64,000 nucleotides of DNA from Cladochytrium replicatum (Eukaryota; Chytridiomycota; Chytridiomycetes; Cladochytriales; Cladochytriaceae): NCBI GenBank assembly GCA_025526935.1, contig JAHLKD010000089.1:1-64000 (forward strand). Reading direction: 5' to 3'. Below are positions 24,401 through 35,173 of the stretch, piece by piece (within the stretch, counting starts at the first letter, position 1; the number at the start of each line of letters is the position of its first letter). The notes below the pieces were generated by a model that did not search any database, was not told the DNA's origin, and saw only the letters and a program-made list of their open reading frames with translations. A program made the translations under genes and the position numbers.

Positions 24401-26647
24401 CCATGTTACGTTCCACAAGGGAGTTTTTGTTGGTTATAATCCTACCCGACAGTTACTCGACGATCTTACGGTACAATATCCACTGAAGGCCGGGACATAT
24501 TTCGATGTTGATCAAATACCAACCGGGGATCAGGGGGTGCAAGAGACGACTGTTGAGTTTGTCTCAGACAATTTCCCGATTTCTACTGTTGCAGACGAAG
24601 AAATCGATGAGGATATGAACGACGACCCCATGTATTACCGCTTAGAAGAAGCCGGTGACATGCATGTTGTTGAACATTTACATGGACTAGACGATGATGA
24701 CCCAGACGATGCTGATTACGATCCAAATGCTGATTTATCGACTCCACAATCCATTACTGAAGAATCTCCGAATTTGTCTTCCATATCTCCTGTAGAGGAA
24801 TATGATGCACAACTCGAAAGTGATCTTCAATTCATTGGAGAAGATGTCGACGAAGCGTATGCAGCAAGAAAACGAAAACGTCAAGCAAGTGCAAATTTGT
24901 CGAACGCCAAAAGGAAACAAAATTCCTTGTTTACCCGATCCGTTCCTAATATCGATTGGACCCTGAAGGCCGATTCCTCATATCCAACACAACCAATTGC
25001 GAATGGAAATATACAGACTGCACCAAAGACTCTTCGTGAGGCTTTATCACGATCCGATGAGGCTCCATTCTGGTTAGCGGCGATGAAGGAGGAAGTCACA
25101 CAACTAGTCAGCAACAATACTTGGGCCGAAACGTTTTTACCTGATGGACGGAATTTATTATCGGGCAAATGGGTTTTCACATATAAGCTTGACGAACATG
25201 GCAATATTACTCGATTCAAAGCACGTTGGGTCGTACGAGGATTTTCACAGATTGAAGGATTGGATTTCGATGAAACCTATTCTCCAGTTACGAAAACGTC
25301 CACAATCCGTTTTCTGATTGCATTAGCAGCATTAGTCGGCATGATAATATTCCAGTTTGATATCAAGGGTGCATATCTCAATGGGATACTGGAAGAAGAG
25401 AACTACGTCGAACTACCTCATGGTTTCGGAGGAGTAGATTTCCGGAATCGACCCATCGTCTGCAGACTTATCAAAAGTCTGTACGGTCTACACCAGGCAG
25501 CTCGAGAATGGTACAAAACTCTTTGGAAACAATATCTCAGTGTTGGATTCGTGCGGAATATTGCAGACATCTGTCATTTCTGGCGATACAATCCAACAAA
25601 TAATACCTGCGAACACACTACTGTTCATGTCGATGATATACTACATTTTCCACAGATCCAAACGCATATCATCGGTTTCAGACCGATTTGGAAACTTCGT
25701 TCACAGTAGGCAGTACTTCAAAGGCGAAATGGATTCTGAAAATGGAGTTATTGCAGACAACGGAAGGATATTTCCTTAGCAATGCATTGTACGTAAAGAA
25801 GATTCTCGAAGAAGCGAATTTATGGGGTACCAACATCAAACCGACCAAAACACCGATGTCAAAATCATATATCTTTGATGAGACCACACCAACACTGTCC
25901 GATGCCGAGGCAACACAATTTCGATCAATGTTAATGAAGATATCGTACGTGGCGACTAAGACACGACCGGATATTTCATACGCAGTCAATATTTTGGCAC
26001 AACATCAGATTGATCCTCGACAGTCAGAATCAAAGGCTCTCTATCGATTACAACGATATTTACTCGGTACTTGGGATTACGGTTTACACTATACACAGAC
26101 TGGTATCACGTCTCCGATGCTAAGACCCGACGGTCTCTACATGTTTGATTCGGCTAACAACCCACAAGGTTGTGCCGATGCAGACTGGGCGGGCGATGCA
26201 GATAGATACTCACGAACCGGTTACGTGGTAATGTTCGCTAATGCGGCAATCAGTTGGCAGTCGATTCGACAACAGACTATTGCAGCCTCGTCGTCGGAAG
26301 CCGAACTGTATGCGCTGAACGAACTATCGCGTGAGATGAAGTGGATGAAAAATCTTATGACGGGTATCGGAATTACGTCGTTCAATCCGCTCCGTTTATG
26401 GCAAGACAATCAATCCACCGAGTCTATCGCAAACAATCTGTTCAACAACAAACGGACTGAACACATGGACCTTCGCGAGAGATTTGTGAATCTCCAAGTT
26501 GAACAGAAACATCAGGAGTTACACCATATGGATACTCCTGATATGATCGCGGACATCTTAACTAAACCTCTTGGAAGTAAATTATACCTTAAACACAGGG
26601 GCTCGTTGGGGCTAGTCAGTCAGTCTTCACTTAATATACTATCTTGA
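21465..26647 (+). pseudogene. cop1-D Gag-Pol, near-intact with one frameshift in RT
   Basis: This is the best-preserved cop1 polyprotein, about 1,727 codons. The first ATG is at 21465; the open frame begins 18 bases earlier at a TTG. Approximate residues: CCHC knuckle 383-400, protease DTGA 488, GAG-pre-integrase His/Cys 690-735, integrase core with SDSGEL near 822 and E near 857, RT from about 1215 with VHVDDIL near 1388, RNase H from about 1565. A T-run at 25646-25649 has four T where cop1-C has five, which moves the remaining RT and RNase H out of frame. The RNase H also reads GCADADW where cop1-C has GYADADW. The stop ends at 26647. Confidence 0.92.
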
Positions 26648-26774
26648 ATGACCGACTGGCGATGTCCATACAACTCACCTTTATTTCAATGGAATATCAA
26701 CTTCAGCATTTACAGAAAGTTATGATCGGTTGAGTGATACTCTCGGTTGTACCTATCTAATGACTGAGGGGGTG

Positions 26775-27207
26775 TGTTAAGTATTTCGATTGATGGACTT
26801 GGCCAATCCAGTCATTGATAGTACAAAAACACAAACGCCCGATATACAGAAATGTCACTCTTCACCGAGCAACATTTCTAACTATTGAACTAAAGCATAT
26901 AGATGATGATCTATTACGAGTTTGGATACCTCCGGTTATTTCTTCATGGGTTATATTTATTGCGGCCATAGGTATAGTAAACTGTCATTACTTTTCTATC
27001 ATCCACTTGTAGAAGTGAAGCCCGGATCAGATCACAGCAAAGGTTTACATATGATTAACGCGTTCGTGGGAATCATGGGTGAGAACAATCCTGTTGAAGA
27101 GAGCTAGATCTCACGCACAGCTTAGCATGATTATGCTCGCTACGCCTGTGAGAAGAAGAGTCAAACCTTATCGCTGCGATCCAGATCTTCCGGAAGGAAA
27201 AGCCAAA
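26775..27207 (+). repeat. cop1-D 3' LTR, truncated
   Basis: It begins TGTTAAGTATTTCG after the purine-rich tract and matches the first ~433 bases of the 599-bp LTR. It stops at ...GGAAAAGCCAAA, where hAT transposase sequence (tcctttgctgcaag) starts. A few A residues are shared at the junction. The left LTR of this element is of the cop2 type, so cop1-D has no complete LTR of its own family. Confidence 0.88.
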
Positions 27208-27890
27208 TCCTTTGCTGCAAGATTGATAATGTGTGCCATACACCGCATGTGTTGAGTTTCTGCAGACCACGCAATATCCCTATCTTCCAATAGCGTCTCC
27301 AGCTTAGCACTCATGGTAAAGTTGTTTGAACCGTTGTCGGTTGTAATGCACAATAAGCGTTCACCCGATAGCATGTCAAATTCATCCAGACACTTCACAA
27401 GCTGATTAGCCATGGCGACGCCTTCATGCTTTCCAACCATCGGAATCATCCGCAGCAGCAAGTCCTGCAGCTCCCATTCTTTCGTGATGAAGTGGGCAGT
27501 AATTCCAAGAAAAGAAATCTGGTTCTTCGATGTCCAACAGTCAGCTGTTATTGATACTTTTTGAAGGCAAACCAACAATCAGACCTTTAACGAGCTCCTT
27601 CTGCCTATCGTAAAGATCCATCTCCTTTTACTTCACTGCTTTTGCCGTCTTTGGTGTTTTGTTTGGCTGAAAAGTCTTCAGCATGCTGACAAAGAACTTG
27701 TTCTCCACAACAGTAAAAGCCTGATTGTCTGCAGCAATCCAGTCCAAAATCGACCGCCACACTACGTCTGGATTGAACACAAAGTTTTGCTCCTTCTCCT
27801 GCAAGCCAAAATTCAATGTCTGTTGTCCATTGGGGACGATGTCCAACAGTCCAAGCGACCTGGCAATACTTCGATGGTGGTTTTTCAGAT
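27208..27890 (-). pseudogene. hAT-3 transposase fragment
   Basis: On the minus strand this matches the N-terminal half of the hAT-1 transposase (about 36418-37100). It has the NHHRSIARSLGLLDIVP stretch after the zinc-finger region, then ITADCWTSKNQISFLGITAHF and LLCITTDNGSNNF, the first catalytic block of hAT transposases. The frame is broken near 27580-27630. The left end joins the truncated cop1-D LTR, and the right end (ttttcagat) joins the gypsy-like element. Neither hAT terminus is present. Confidence 0.82.
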
Positions 27891-29159
27891 ATTCGTGCAT
27901 TACTTGCAGTGTCATCATCATCTGACGATCAGCACTCTAATGTGCAAGAGCTTGGACCAAAGGACTCGGCATCACAACAAGCTTCCCCAGTTTTACCATC
28001 TGCCCAATTTGTTTTGAAAGATGCAGCTGTACCAACTGATTATCATCGACCTACAGCGGATGTTTTCCCGAGCTTTCCAGTTGGCCAATCTTCCCCTCCA
28101 CAGGGAAACATTGGACTGGAAATTGTTTCAGCACTCCAACAAACTGGGCTTCTCACCAAATGATCAGAGAAGTTAGACCAGAATGCTCTAAACAGCATAC
28201 CTCTGTTTGCTGGGACTTCTTCTTCAGGCCAGGCTGATGATGCCAGCTCAAATGAGTTAGGGAAGTTTTTCAAAGCAGTGACCAAAGTTGCAATTAGTCA
28301 AGCTTGGACAGAACCAATGGAAGCTCAAGCTATGGTGCTACGGTTCAAAGATAATTCTGCAGTGTCACGCTGGTGGGACAATCGTGATGAACAGTGGAGG
28401 CGTGAGCGTGTTCAGGATTTGGAAAAGTTGAAGGAAGCTTTGATTGGTCGCTTCCGCTCCCCAGATTTCTTGATCCACGCCAGGCAAACTTTGGAACTTT
28501 GCCCATTGAATCATTCCCACCCATCATTGGATCAGCTGTTAAATGAAATGTCACGTCTTAACCAACTTGGCAAAAGTTCGCCAACAGGAAGCATCTCAGA
28601 GAACACCTTGATTCAACGTATTGTGGACCATTCAGCTTTTCCATCAACAGTTCGGGAATCATGGGACCAAGAAAGGTCCAAATTGGCTATACCATATCCA
28701 AGTCGCACTGTTGTAACAAACTTGGACATATTTGGAGTTTGGTGTGCTAAGAAGTTTTCTTACCTGAAGTCAAACCCTTTTGCTGATGCACATGCTAAGT
28801 GGATAAAAACAGCAAAGGATCCCAATGTCAAAAATGACTCAGTTAGGAATCAGCGACCATCATCATCTCAACAAAAGCCTAAAAAAGAGCCGTCCGAAAA
28901 GTCGAAACGCCCCTTTCTGCCAGAAGAAGAGTTCAAAGAGAAGGTTGAAGATCCTGCCTGGCGAAAAGCAAATCCCAGTCCTTTCCCATGTCGAAACGCT
29001 GCTTGCAAAGGAGCTAAGCATTATAGACTGGACTGCCCCAATTATCGGAATAGGAGAGACAATATTAGTGGTGCTCCAGCTACCACTTCCTCATCTTATA
29101 CAATTTTCAGCAGTAGTGTAGCGAGCGGAGATTCTTTGACTGAGGAGGATTTTTACTAA
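27891..29159 (+). pseudogene. Ty3/gypsy-like Gag with zinc knuckle, one internal stop
   Basis: This is a Gag-like protein read in one frame from about 27900, with a single TGA at 28161-28163. After it comes an alpha-helical capsid-like region (WDNRDEQWRRERVQDLEKL, LIGRFRSPDF, SLDQLLNEMSRLNQLG) and a basic linker. A Cys/His knuckle near 28990-29040 follows (CRNAACKGAKHYRLDC: C-x4-C-x5-H-x4-C spacing, not classical CCHC). The frame ends at TAA 29157-29159, and the next ORF continues in the same frame. The identification as Gag rests on position and the knuckle. The start codon cannot be fixed because the left end is cut by hAT-3. Confidence 0.6.
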
Positions 29160-29780
29160 ACTTCCCTTGAGGGCAATAGGGTGGCCTTAGTCGAGTTAGA
29201 AGATTCTCTTTCAAAGCCCATATTCACTACAACACACAGCAGGCCGTTGGCGGATGCCCCTCCCCCTGCTAGAAAGAATCAGCATCCGAGTGCTCAGATA
29301 AATCCACGGTATTACCGAGCATTATGTACACATTTCAACGTCTCCCCAACAGTAGATGTTTTTGGGGATGGAGCTTCAAGATTGGCAAAGCAGTTTTGGA
29401 GCAAAGATCCAATAGATCTATCAGTTGAAGGTTTTTTTGGGCCCGATCCTATCAGTTTGGGTGTTCCCTGGCCAACTGAAGAGATTTTTTACGCAAACCC
29501 ACCTCCACATCTGCTTGAGAGCTTCTTGAAAAAGGTCAGAAATCAACTCTTAAGCTCTGCTTTATTAGTATGCCCTTATCGAACAAGGGATCGATCATTT
29601 GCTATCATCAAAGCTTTGCTTCAAGCACAACCTGTTCAACTGCCTTTAGAGCTAGACCTATTTTTACCACGATTGGCTCAAGTACCATTCAGAAATCGGA
29701 GGAAAAACTTTTATCAGCAGAACAAACCATTGCCTGATGAATGGGTCCACCTAATTGGGGGCCGATTGGAGCTTTCTTGA
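29160..29780 (+). pseudogene. Dam (N6-adenine methyltransferase)-like domain of a gypsy-like element
   Basis: This is an open frame of about 200 codons in the same frame as gag, separated from it by one TAA. It carries a pattern like the phage-type Dam family: FNVSPTVDVFGDGAS, then KQFWSKD, then a segment ending YANPPPHLLESFLKKV, then LLVCPYRTRDRSF. In that family the AdoMet and base-binding site includes D/N-P-P followed by an aromatic residue. Here the sequence is NPPP, so catalysis is doubtful. In DIRS elements a related domain lies after RNase H; here it precedes the protease. There is no ATG near its start, so it was probably made as part of Gag-Pol. The assignment is by motif only and needs a profile search. 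Confidence 0.5.
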
Positions 29781-32016
29781 TTTCAGGAGACATCAAGAAA
29801 TTGACATCCTTCCAGAATATCTCAAATCAAGTGATTACATTTGAAAATTTGGAATCGCGCCTGCTGAATCTTTTAGTCACCCCACGTATTCAGCAGTTTT
29901 TTGGCAGGAACACCAATCTACAACGTTGATCGTACTCCCCAAAATGGTTTGCACAAAAAGTTTTCTACGCTTATGGAGGCTATCACTACACCTTGGAAAG
30001 ATGTGATGGATGAGGTTGTTGGGGAATGTAACACTGAAGTGACATCTGCATTGGAAACAGATAGAGATCACCCAGTCAACCCCTCACCTCCTAAGCCAGT
30101 AGTGCCATTTTGGTGCATGGGAACTATTGATCGCAAAGAGCATCCAATTATTGTTGATACTGGATCATCCATTTCCGTTGTGTCGTAAAATTTATATCAT
30201 GAGTTGGGACTGTATGCTCCAGGATATGAGTGTCACAAGCCACTAGAGGGCATAGGAGGTGCCAATACTGCCACTGAGGAAATAGTGTCAGATATTGTGC
30301 TCTATGCGTATGGTGGTAATGGATTGCGGATTGCTGTCAGGTTTGTGCTGGTGCAGCACTCTAGACCCCTTCTCTTACTTGGTATGGATGTAATCCGTCC
30401 AATGTGTTTTCTCATTTGCATCTGCCCTCTTCCTCAGCCATTATTTATGCAATCACCTCAGGATCCTATGACAATTGTACCATGTTCGTCGACCCCGAAC
30501 TTGGTTCTTCGCGGGGGCAGGGAGAAGAATGGCGCAAAGAAAACACTAATAGTCTCAATGTCATCGTATTCAACGATAGAACTGAAATCCTTTCAGGCCA
30601 TATTCACCATTGAGAACATCTCTGAAATCAGAGATTCGACAAGCACATTTGGAATCAAAGTTAACACTCTCACAGAAGCCAGATTAGCACTCTCTGTGAT
30701 TGTGCAGGAATTGATCCTTGTAATCCACCAGAAGTTCCAAATGCATTCAAAAAGTGTTGCTTTCTGATGGAAGATTCAATCTTGACATGCCAAGAGTGTT
30801 GGTCAAATTGATCTTGATGGTTGTATGCAAATTTCATAAGGCTTTCTCTCATCCTGGAAATGACTTGGGAGAGTTCAAGGAATTTCCTTTTGATGTGGAA
30901 TTGGTAGGGAAATTACCAGTAGAGCCCCCTCCAAGGAGATTCAGCCCAAGCAAGTGGAGGCTGCCAGGAAAGAGTTTGATACATTTGCCAGGCTCAAACA
31001 ATATGGTCCGATACCTGATGCAGAGTATGTTAGCGAGGTGGTTGTTGTATTCTACCCTGAAGAATCTGGGAGAACACCACGTATTACCAGAGATTATACA
31101 GTATTGAATGCTCAAACAAAGTTGACTCCGTACCCGTTCACTCCAATGCACTTGGTATTACGGTGGTTACAAAATTCTTCATTTGCTGTTGCATCAGGAG
31201 GTGATCAAAATAAGGCTTTCTATCAAATTGTGTGCACAGAAAGAGCAAAGCGTTTATTAGCAATACGAATGCCTGGATCAGGGCAAGTGATTGCTCCATC
31301 ACATATGCCACAGGGTCCAAAGAATGCTCCAGCTCACTTAGAAAAATGCTCAGATTTTTCATACAAAGGACTTGTATGGAAGATAATGGTGAAATATGCT
31401 GATGATCAGAACCTGTCACAAACAACTGCATTCGAGCATGTTGATGCAGTTATCCATTGGTTACGACGGACTGTTCAGTTTGGATGGACTTTGAAGATGG
31501 CAAAGTCTTTCTTTTTGGTTGTAATGCTCAATGCACTTGGATTTGTGTTTGATCAGAAAGGCAGGAGGCCTGACCCAACCAAGTTAAGATCAGTCAGGAA
31601 TTTATTGCCAACACAAACAGTTGCCGAACTTTGGATGTTTTGGGGTCTAGACAGTTTTTATCAGGAATCAATTCCTGGCCTGCTGACAGACTACCGAATT
31701 TTATCTGATATGATTTTGAGGCTGTCAAGCGTTATCATGCAAAGCGTCCAAAGAAGAAGGTGTCTATCCGGGTCTCAGATGGCATCACAGAGGATCTAAG
31801 GAGACAAGCTGATGTAAGGATTTGGACTGTCAATGTTCCTGAAGATCTGATGCACAACGATGTCCTGAGGGTGAGAGAGAAAGACCGCAACATGAAGAAA
31901 TTCATGGAGAGGTGTGAAGTACACCACTCAGCGGAATTTCTCAGTGCTTTTGAGAGGTTAAAGCAAGAACTGTGCAGTGAAAGAGTCATAGCTGTAGTGC
32001 TACCTCCGCATGAATT
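29781..32016 (+). pseudogene. Ty3/gypsy-like protease, reverse transcriptase and start of RNase H
   Basis: The frame is decayed with several shifts and stops. An aspartic protease is visible at about 30140-30390: IIVDTGSSISVVS, one TAA, then RPLLLLGMDVI as the second conserved block. The region before RT (HPGNDLGEFKEFPFDVE, PPPRRFSPSK) is typical of gypsy pol. The RT follows at about 30954-31735, with TRDYTVLNAQT, GGDQNKAFYQI, SHMPQGPKNAPAHLEK, the active site KYADDQN and a FVFDQKGRRPDPTKL block. The sequence then enters the connection and RNase H region (SAFERLKQEL) and is cut off at 32016 by the hAT-1 terminus. There is no integrase and no LTR in the window. Confidence 0.78.
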
Positions 32017-32210
32017 AAGGTTCGGCGGGTCCGGGTCGGGTCCGGGTTTCAGTGGCGACCCGCACCAAACCCTTTGGGTCGGGTCGTGTTTGTCTGGGGA
32101 CCCGCCGGGTCACTGACGGGTACAAAGGGAATACCCGGACCCGAAGTGGTTGAAACCCGTACCCGACCCTGACCCGCCGGGTTTTTGCTGCCCAGGAGAG
32201 GATTGATTGA
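32017..32210. repeat. hAT-1 left terminal region, GGGTCGGG-rich
   Basis: This terminus carries many copies of GGGTCCGGGTCGGG-like and ACCCG-type words in both directions, including GGGACCCGCCGGGTCACTGA. It is mirrored at 42000-42184 (hAT-2 right end) and resembled at 43916-44070 (short derivative). Subterminal arrays of this sort are usual transposase-binding sites in hAT elements. Confidence 0.7.
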
Positions 32211-32315
32211 ATTTTGAGTTAGACCACGGATATTTACATGAACACTTTGTGTCTGTGTGGACAGTGTGTATTTTAGAAACACTATCGTAAAAAGAAACAA
32301 AACTCCACTGAGCAA

Positions 32316-33998
32316 TCACAAGTTGATAGGTGGAACAGCCCAAATCAGCTTCTGTATCTGGTTCATATCGTCAGAGTCCCATCCACCACTGGTTACGTCC
32401 TTCGCCAACCCAGTCCTGATGAACCGATCAATGTCGTCATTTGAAAGCATGAAATCCTTGGCTAAACCTGTCTTCCAAGGTTTCCAATCCACCTCAGGGA
32501 GCGTTATGGACGAAAGATGCCCGATGTATGCCGTCCAGAACCTTAGCCACTCAGAAGGATATGCATCCACTAATGCCCTGAACATGCGATAGATAGTGGC
32601 AGACGTACTTAGCGAATTATTGTGCCGTATCCAGTTTCCGAGCAAAATGTGCACCCTAAGAAGAGTAAGGCTGCTCCGAGAACTGCTACTTGAAGTTGAT
32701 ATTCGGCTTGAGCGGTCGTCTGATTCAACAAATATGGGCCGTAAAAACTCATTTCGGGAGAGGACTTCGTAGTTTACATTGACGTACTTGATTGCTGGTG
32801 GAAGAGACGGCAATTTAAGGTCATAAATAACCTCATTGATCTTATGCATCTGGAAGCAGATACCCTGGATGACCTCTTTCACCAAAAGGATAGCCGTACG
32901 ACGATGCTGCTGCAGGCTAAGCAATGCAAGGGAACTCGTTGGAGAACTGGTTCGATGTACCTTCGGAATTCTACCAATCCCCTTGATAGCCGACGATATG
33001 CTTATTAGGCCGCCTGTTGATGTTGGCGCCGCAGGTGCTGCAGCTTCTGAATGACCAGCCTGTCGTTTCAGAGCAGCAAGCTCTCCCTCCAGGGCGGTCA
33101 CACGTGATTTCCATTGTGAAATCTCCTGGGAAGTTGCCTGCTTCTCCCTTTCCATTGCGGCGGTGATCTCCCTGAATCTTGCTAGCTCTTCGTGCTCGCC
33201 GTGCTGAATCAATGCACCCGCCCTGCCCAATTCATCAATGAGAGCCTTCTCTCGCACTTCTGCTGCGATGCGGGTCCTTCTCTCGTTCATTGCAGTCTCT
33301 TCAAGATCTTTTGTCATGTTCAACAGTCGTTCTGACTGTTTGAGGACCTGTTTTGTCCTTTCACGGTCCTCATCTGCTCGTTTGATGGTCGCTTGGAACT
33401 CATCAACCTTTGCAGTGACGGGCATTCCTCTGTAAATGCCGTACTTGTGTCCCTGCCGCCTGTAAAAGTCCAGAAATGTTGTTTCCTTCTGAAAGGAAGA
33501 GCTTTTCAAGCACTCCATACGATAGGCGTTTGCTGCTGTTATGAACTCCGTTCGTCCACTGCATTCATCGTGAATTTCGTTCAGGGCTTGACGAACTAGC
33601 TTGCTGTCAGAGTTAAGTCGGTCGATCAACCCTTGAAGAACAAATCTTGGGCCGCATTCATCACGATTTGTTTGACAGTTGCTGATGAAGGCCTCCGAGT
33701 CGTAGCTGTGGCCGCTCGCTTTGAATTTTCGATACCAAAGTCGTATGTCTGAAGCAGGACAGAGTCCGTCGATGAGCAAATAGTCAGCATCCCCTTTAGT
33801 ACCACGTCGCGCCGGTTTCTTTGAAGGAGCTGTCGATTTGACATCTGTCGATTTGACATCAAGGCCAACTTCTTCTGCTTCCACTTCAGAACCCGATGCC
33901 AGAGATGTTTCAGGTGCAGTCACAGGTTCTGCACTTGATTCTCTTTCAGATGATGGTCTGGATTGTTTTAACGCTCGCTTCTTTGTAGTTCGAGGCAT
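32316..33998 (-). CDS. hAT accessory protein ORF2, 560 aa, function unknown
   Basis: This is an intact frame from ATG 33998 to TGA 32316. I do not recognise the family. The N-terminus is basic and Ser-rich (KKRALKQSRPSSERESS), followed by an acidic stretch. A conserved part (about 70-200) contains LCPASDIRLWY and FLDFYRRQGHKYGIYRG. Next comes a long charged helix of about residues 205-314 (ERTKQVLKQSERLL, EELARFREITAAMEREKQAT), predicted by eye to be a coiled coil. The C-terminal domain is about 340-560, with a Ser-rich loop (STSSSSSRSSL). It lies downstream of the transposase in the same direction inside hAT-1, and a copy with stop codons sits at the same place in hAT-2. It is therefore part of the transposon, not a host gene. 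It is intact while the neighbouring transposase is broken. A role in DNA binding, transposase partnership or counter-silencing would be a guess. Confidence 0.8.
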   Translation of the reverse strand: MPRTTKKRALKQSRPSSERESSAEPVTAPETSLASGSEVEAEEVGLDVKSTDVKSTAPSKKPARRGTKGDADYLLIDGLCPASDIRLWYRKFKASGHSYDSEAFISNCQTNRDECGPRFVLQGLIDRLNSDSKLVRQALNEIHDECSGRTEFITAANAYRMECLKSSSFQKETTFLDFYRRQGHKYGIYRGMPVTAKVDEFQATIKRADEDRERTKQVLKQSERLLNMTKDLEETAMNERRTRIAAEVREKALIDELGRAGALIQHGEHEELARFREITAAMEREKQATSQEISQWKSRVTALEGELAALKRQAGHSEAAAPAAPTSTGGLISISSAIKGIGRIPKVHRTSSPTSSLALLSLQQHRRTAILLVKEVIQGICFQMHKINEVIYDLKLPSLPPAIKYVNVNYEVLSRNEFLRPIFVESDDRSSRISTSSSSSRSSLTLLRVHILLGNWIRHNNSLSTSATIYRMFRALVDAYPSEWLRFWTAYIGHLSSITLPEVDWKPWKTGLAKDFMLSNDDIDRFIRTGLAKDVTSGGWDSDDMNQIQKLIWAVPPINL

Positions 33999-34055
33999 GG
34001 TGTTTGTACTGTTTGTCGTGGGAAGATACTGGCCCGGTGTTCTTAGCCGGAATGT

Positions 34056-34086
34056 TGCAGGAATGTATGCTATAATACTTCCCTGA
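34056..34086 (-). promoter_or_regulatory. possible ORF2 promoter of hAT-1
   Basis: On the minus strand a GGGAAGTATTATAGCATACA stretch lies about 60-90 bp before the ORF2 ATG. The same stretch precedes the ORF2 copy of hAT-2 (about 40118-40140). TATTATAG could serve as a TATA element. Conservation between copies may only reflect their common origin. Confidence 0.25.
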
Positions 34087-34139
34087 CACTATAGTTTTCT
34101 ACCCGATCTGAAAATAATAATAAGCTAGGGAAGAAACTG

Positions 34140-35142
34140 GCTAGTAACATTGATAGAGAGGATTCTGTCCGGGTGGACAGAATCTTATTGCTAGTAAAAT
34201 TGATAGAGAGGTTAGCTGTACTTGATAGAGATCACTGAAGTACCGTAAATGAGTTGAGAAAGTGTCCGGGTGGACAGAATCTTATTGCTAGTAACATTAA
34301 TAGAGAGGTTAGCTGTACCTGATAGAAATTACTGAAGTACCGTCAATGAGTTGAGAAAGTGTCCGGGGGGACAGAATCCTATTCTACCCAGACAGACACA
34401 GTGACACTCAGTCTCCCAGATTTCTGTCCACCCGGACACTTTCTCAACTCATTGACGGTACTTCAGTAATCTCTATCAGGTACAGCTAACCTCTCTACAA
34501 ATACTACTAGCAATAGGATTCTGTTCACCCGGACACTTTCTCAACTCATTGACGGTACTTCAGTGATCTCTACCCAATACAACTAACCTCTCTATCAATG
34601 TTACTAGCAATACGATTCTGTCCACCCGGACACTTTCTCAACTCATTGACGGTACTTCAGTGATCTCTACCCAATACAACTAACCTCTCTATCAATGTTA
34701 CTAGCAATAAGATTCTGTCCACCCGGACACTTTCTCAACTCATTTACGGTACTTCAGTGATCTCTACCCAATACAACTAACCTCTCTATCAATGTTACTA
34801 GCAATACGATTCTGTCCACCCGGACACTTTCTCAACTCATTGACGTACTTCAGTGATCTCTACCCAATACAACTAACCTCTCTATCAATGTTACTAGCAA
34901 TACGATTCTGTCCACCCGGACACTTTCTCAACTCATTGACGTACTTCAGTGATCTCTATCAAGTACAGCTAACCTCTCTATCAATGTTACTAGCAATAAG
35001 ATTCTGTCCACCCGGACACTTTCTTAACTCATTGACGGTACTTGAGTGATCTCTATCAAGTACAAACTAACATCTCTATCAATGTTACTAGCAATAAGAT
35101 TCTGTCCACCCGGACACTTTCTCAACTCATTGACGTACTTCA
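34140..35142. repeat. 97-bp tandem repeats of hAT-1 with an internal reversal
   Basis: Eight repeat units start at 34423, 34520, 34617, 34714, 34811, 34907, 35003 and 35101, with a period of 96-98 bp. Each begins TCTGTCCACCCGGACACTTT and contains CTCAACTCATTGACGGTACT. From about 34160 to 34380 the same units run in the opposite direction, so the array reverses near 34380-34420. Every unit holds TGTCC-ACCC-GGACA, a 5-bp inverted repeat, a plausible binding site for the transposase or for ORF2. Confidence 0.9.
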
Positions 35143-35173
35143 ACAGATGAACAGTCTAAACAACAATTTATAT

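Noticed and set aside
34423-35142. CRISPR-like appearance of the 97-bp repeats
   Set aside because: Units are contiguous without unique spacers, lie inside a eukaryotic transposon, and have no cas genes nearby.
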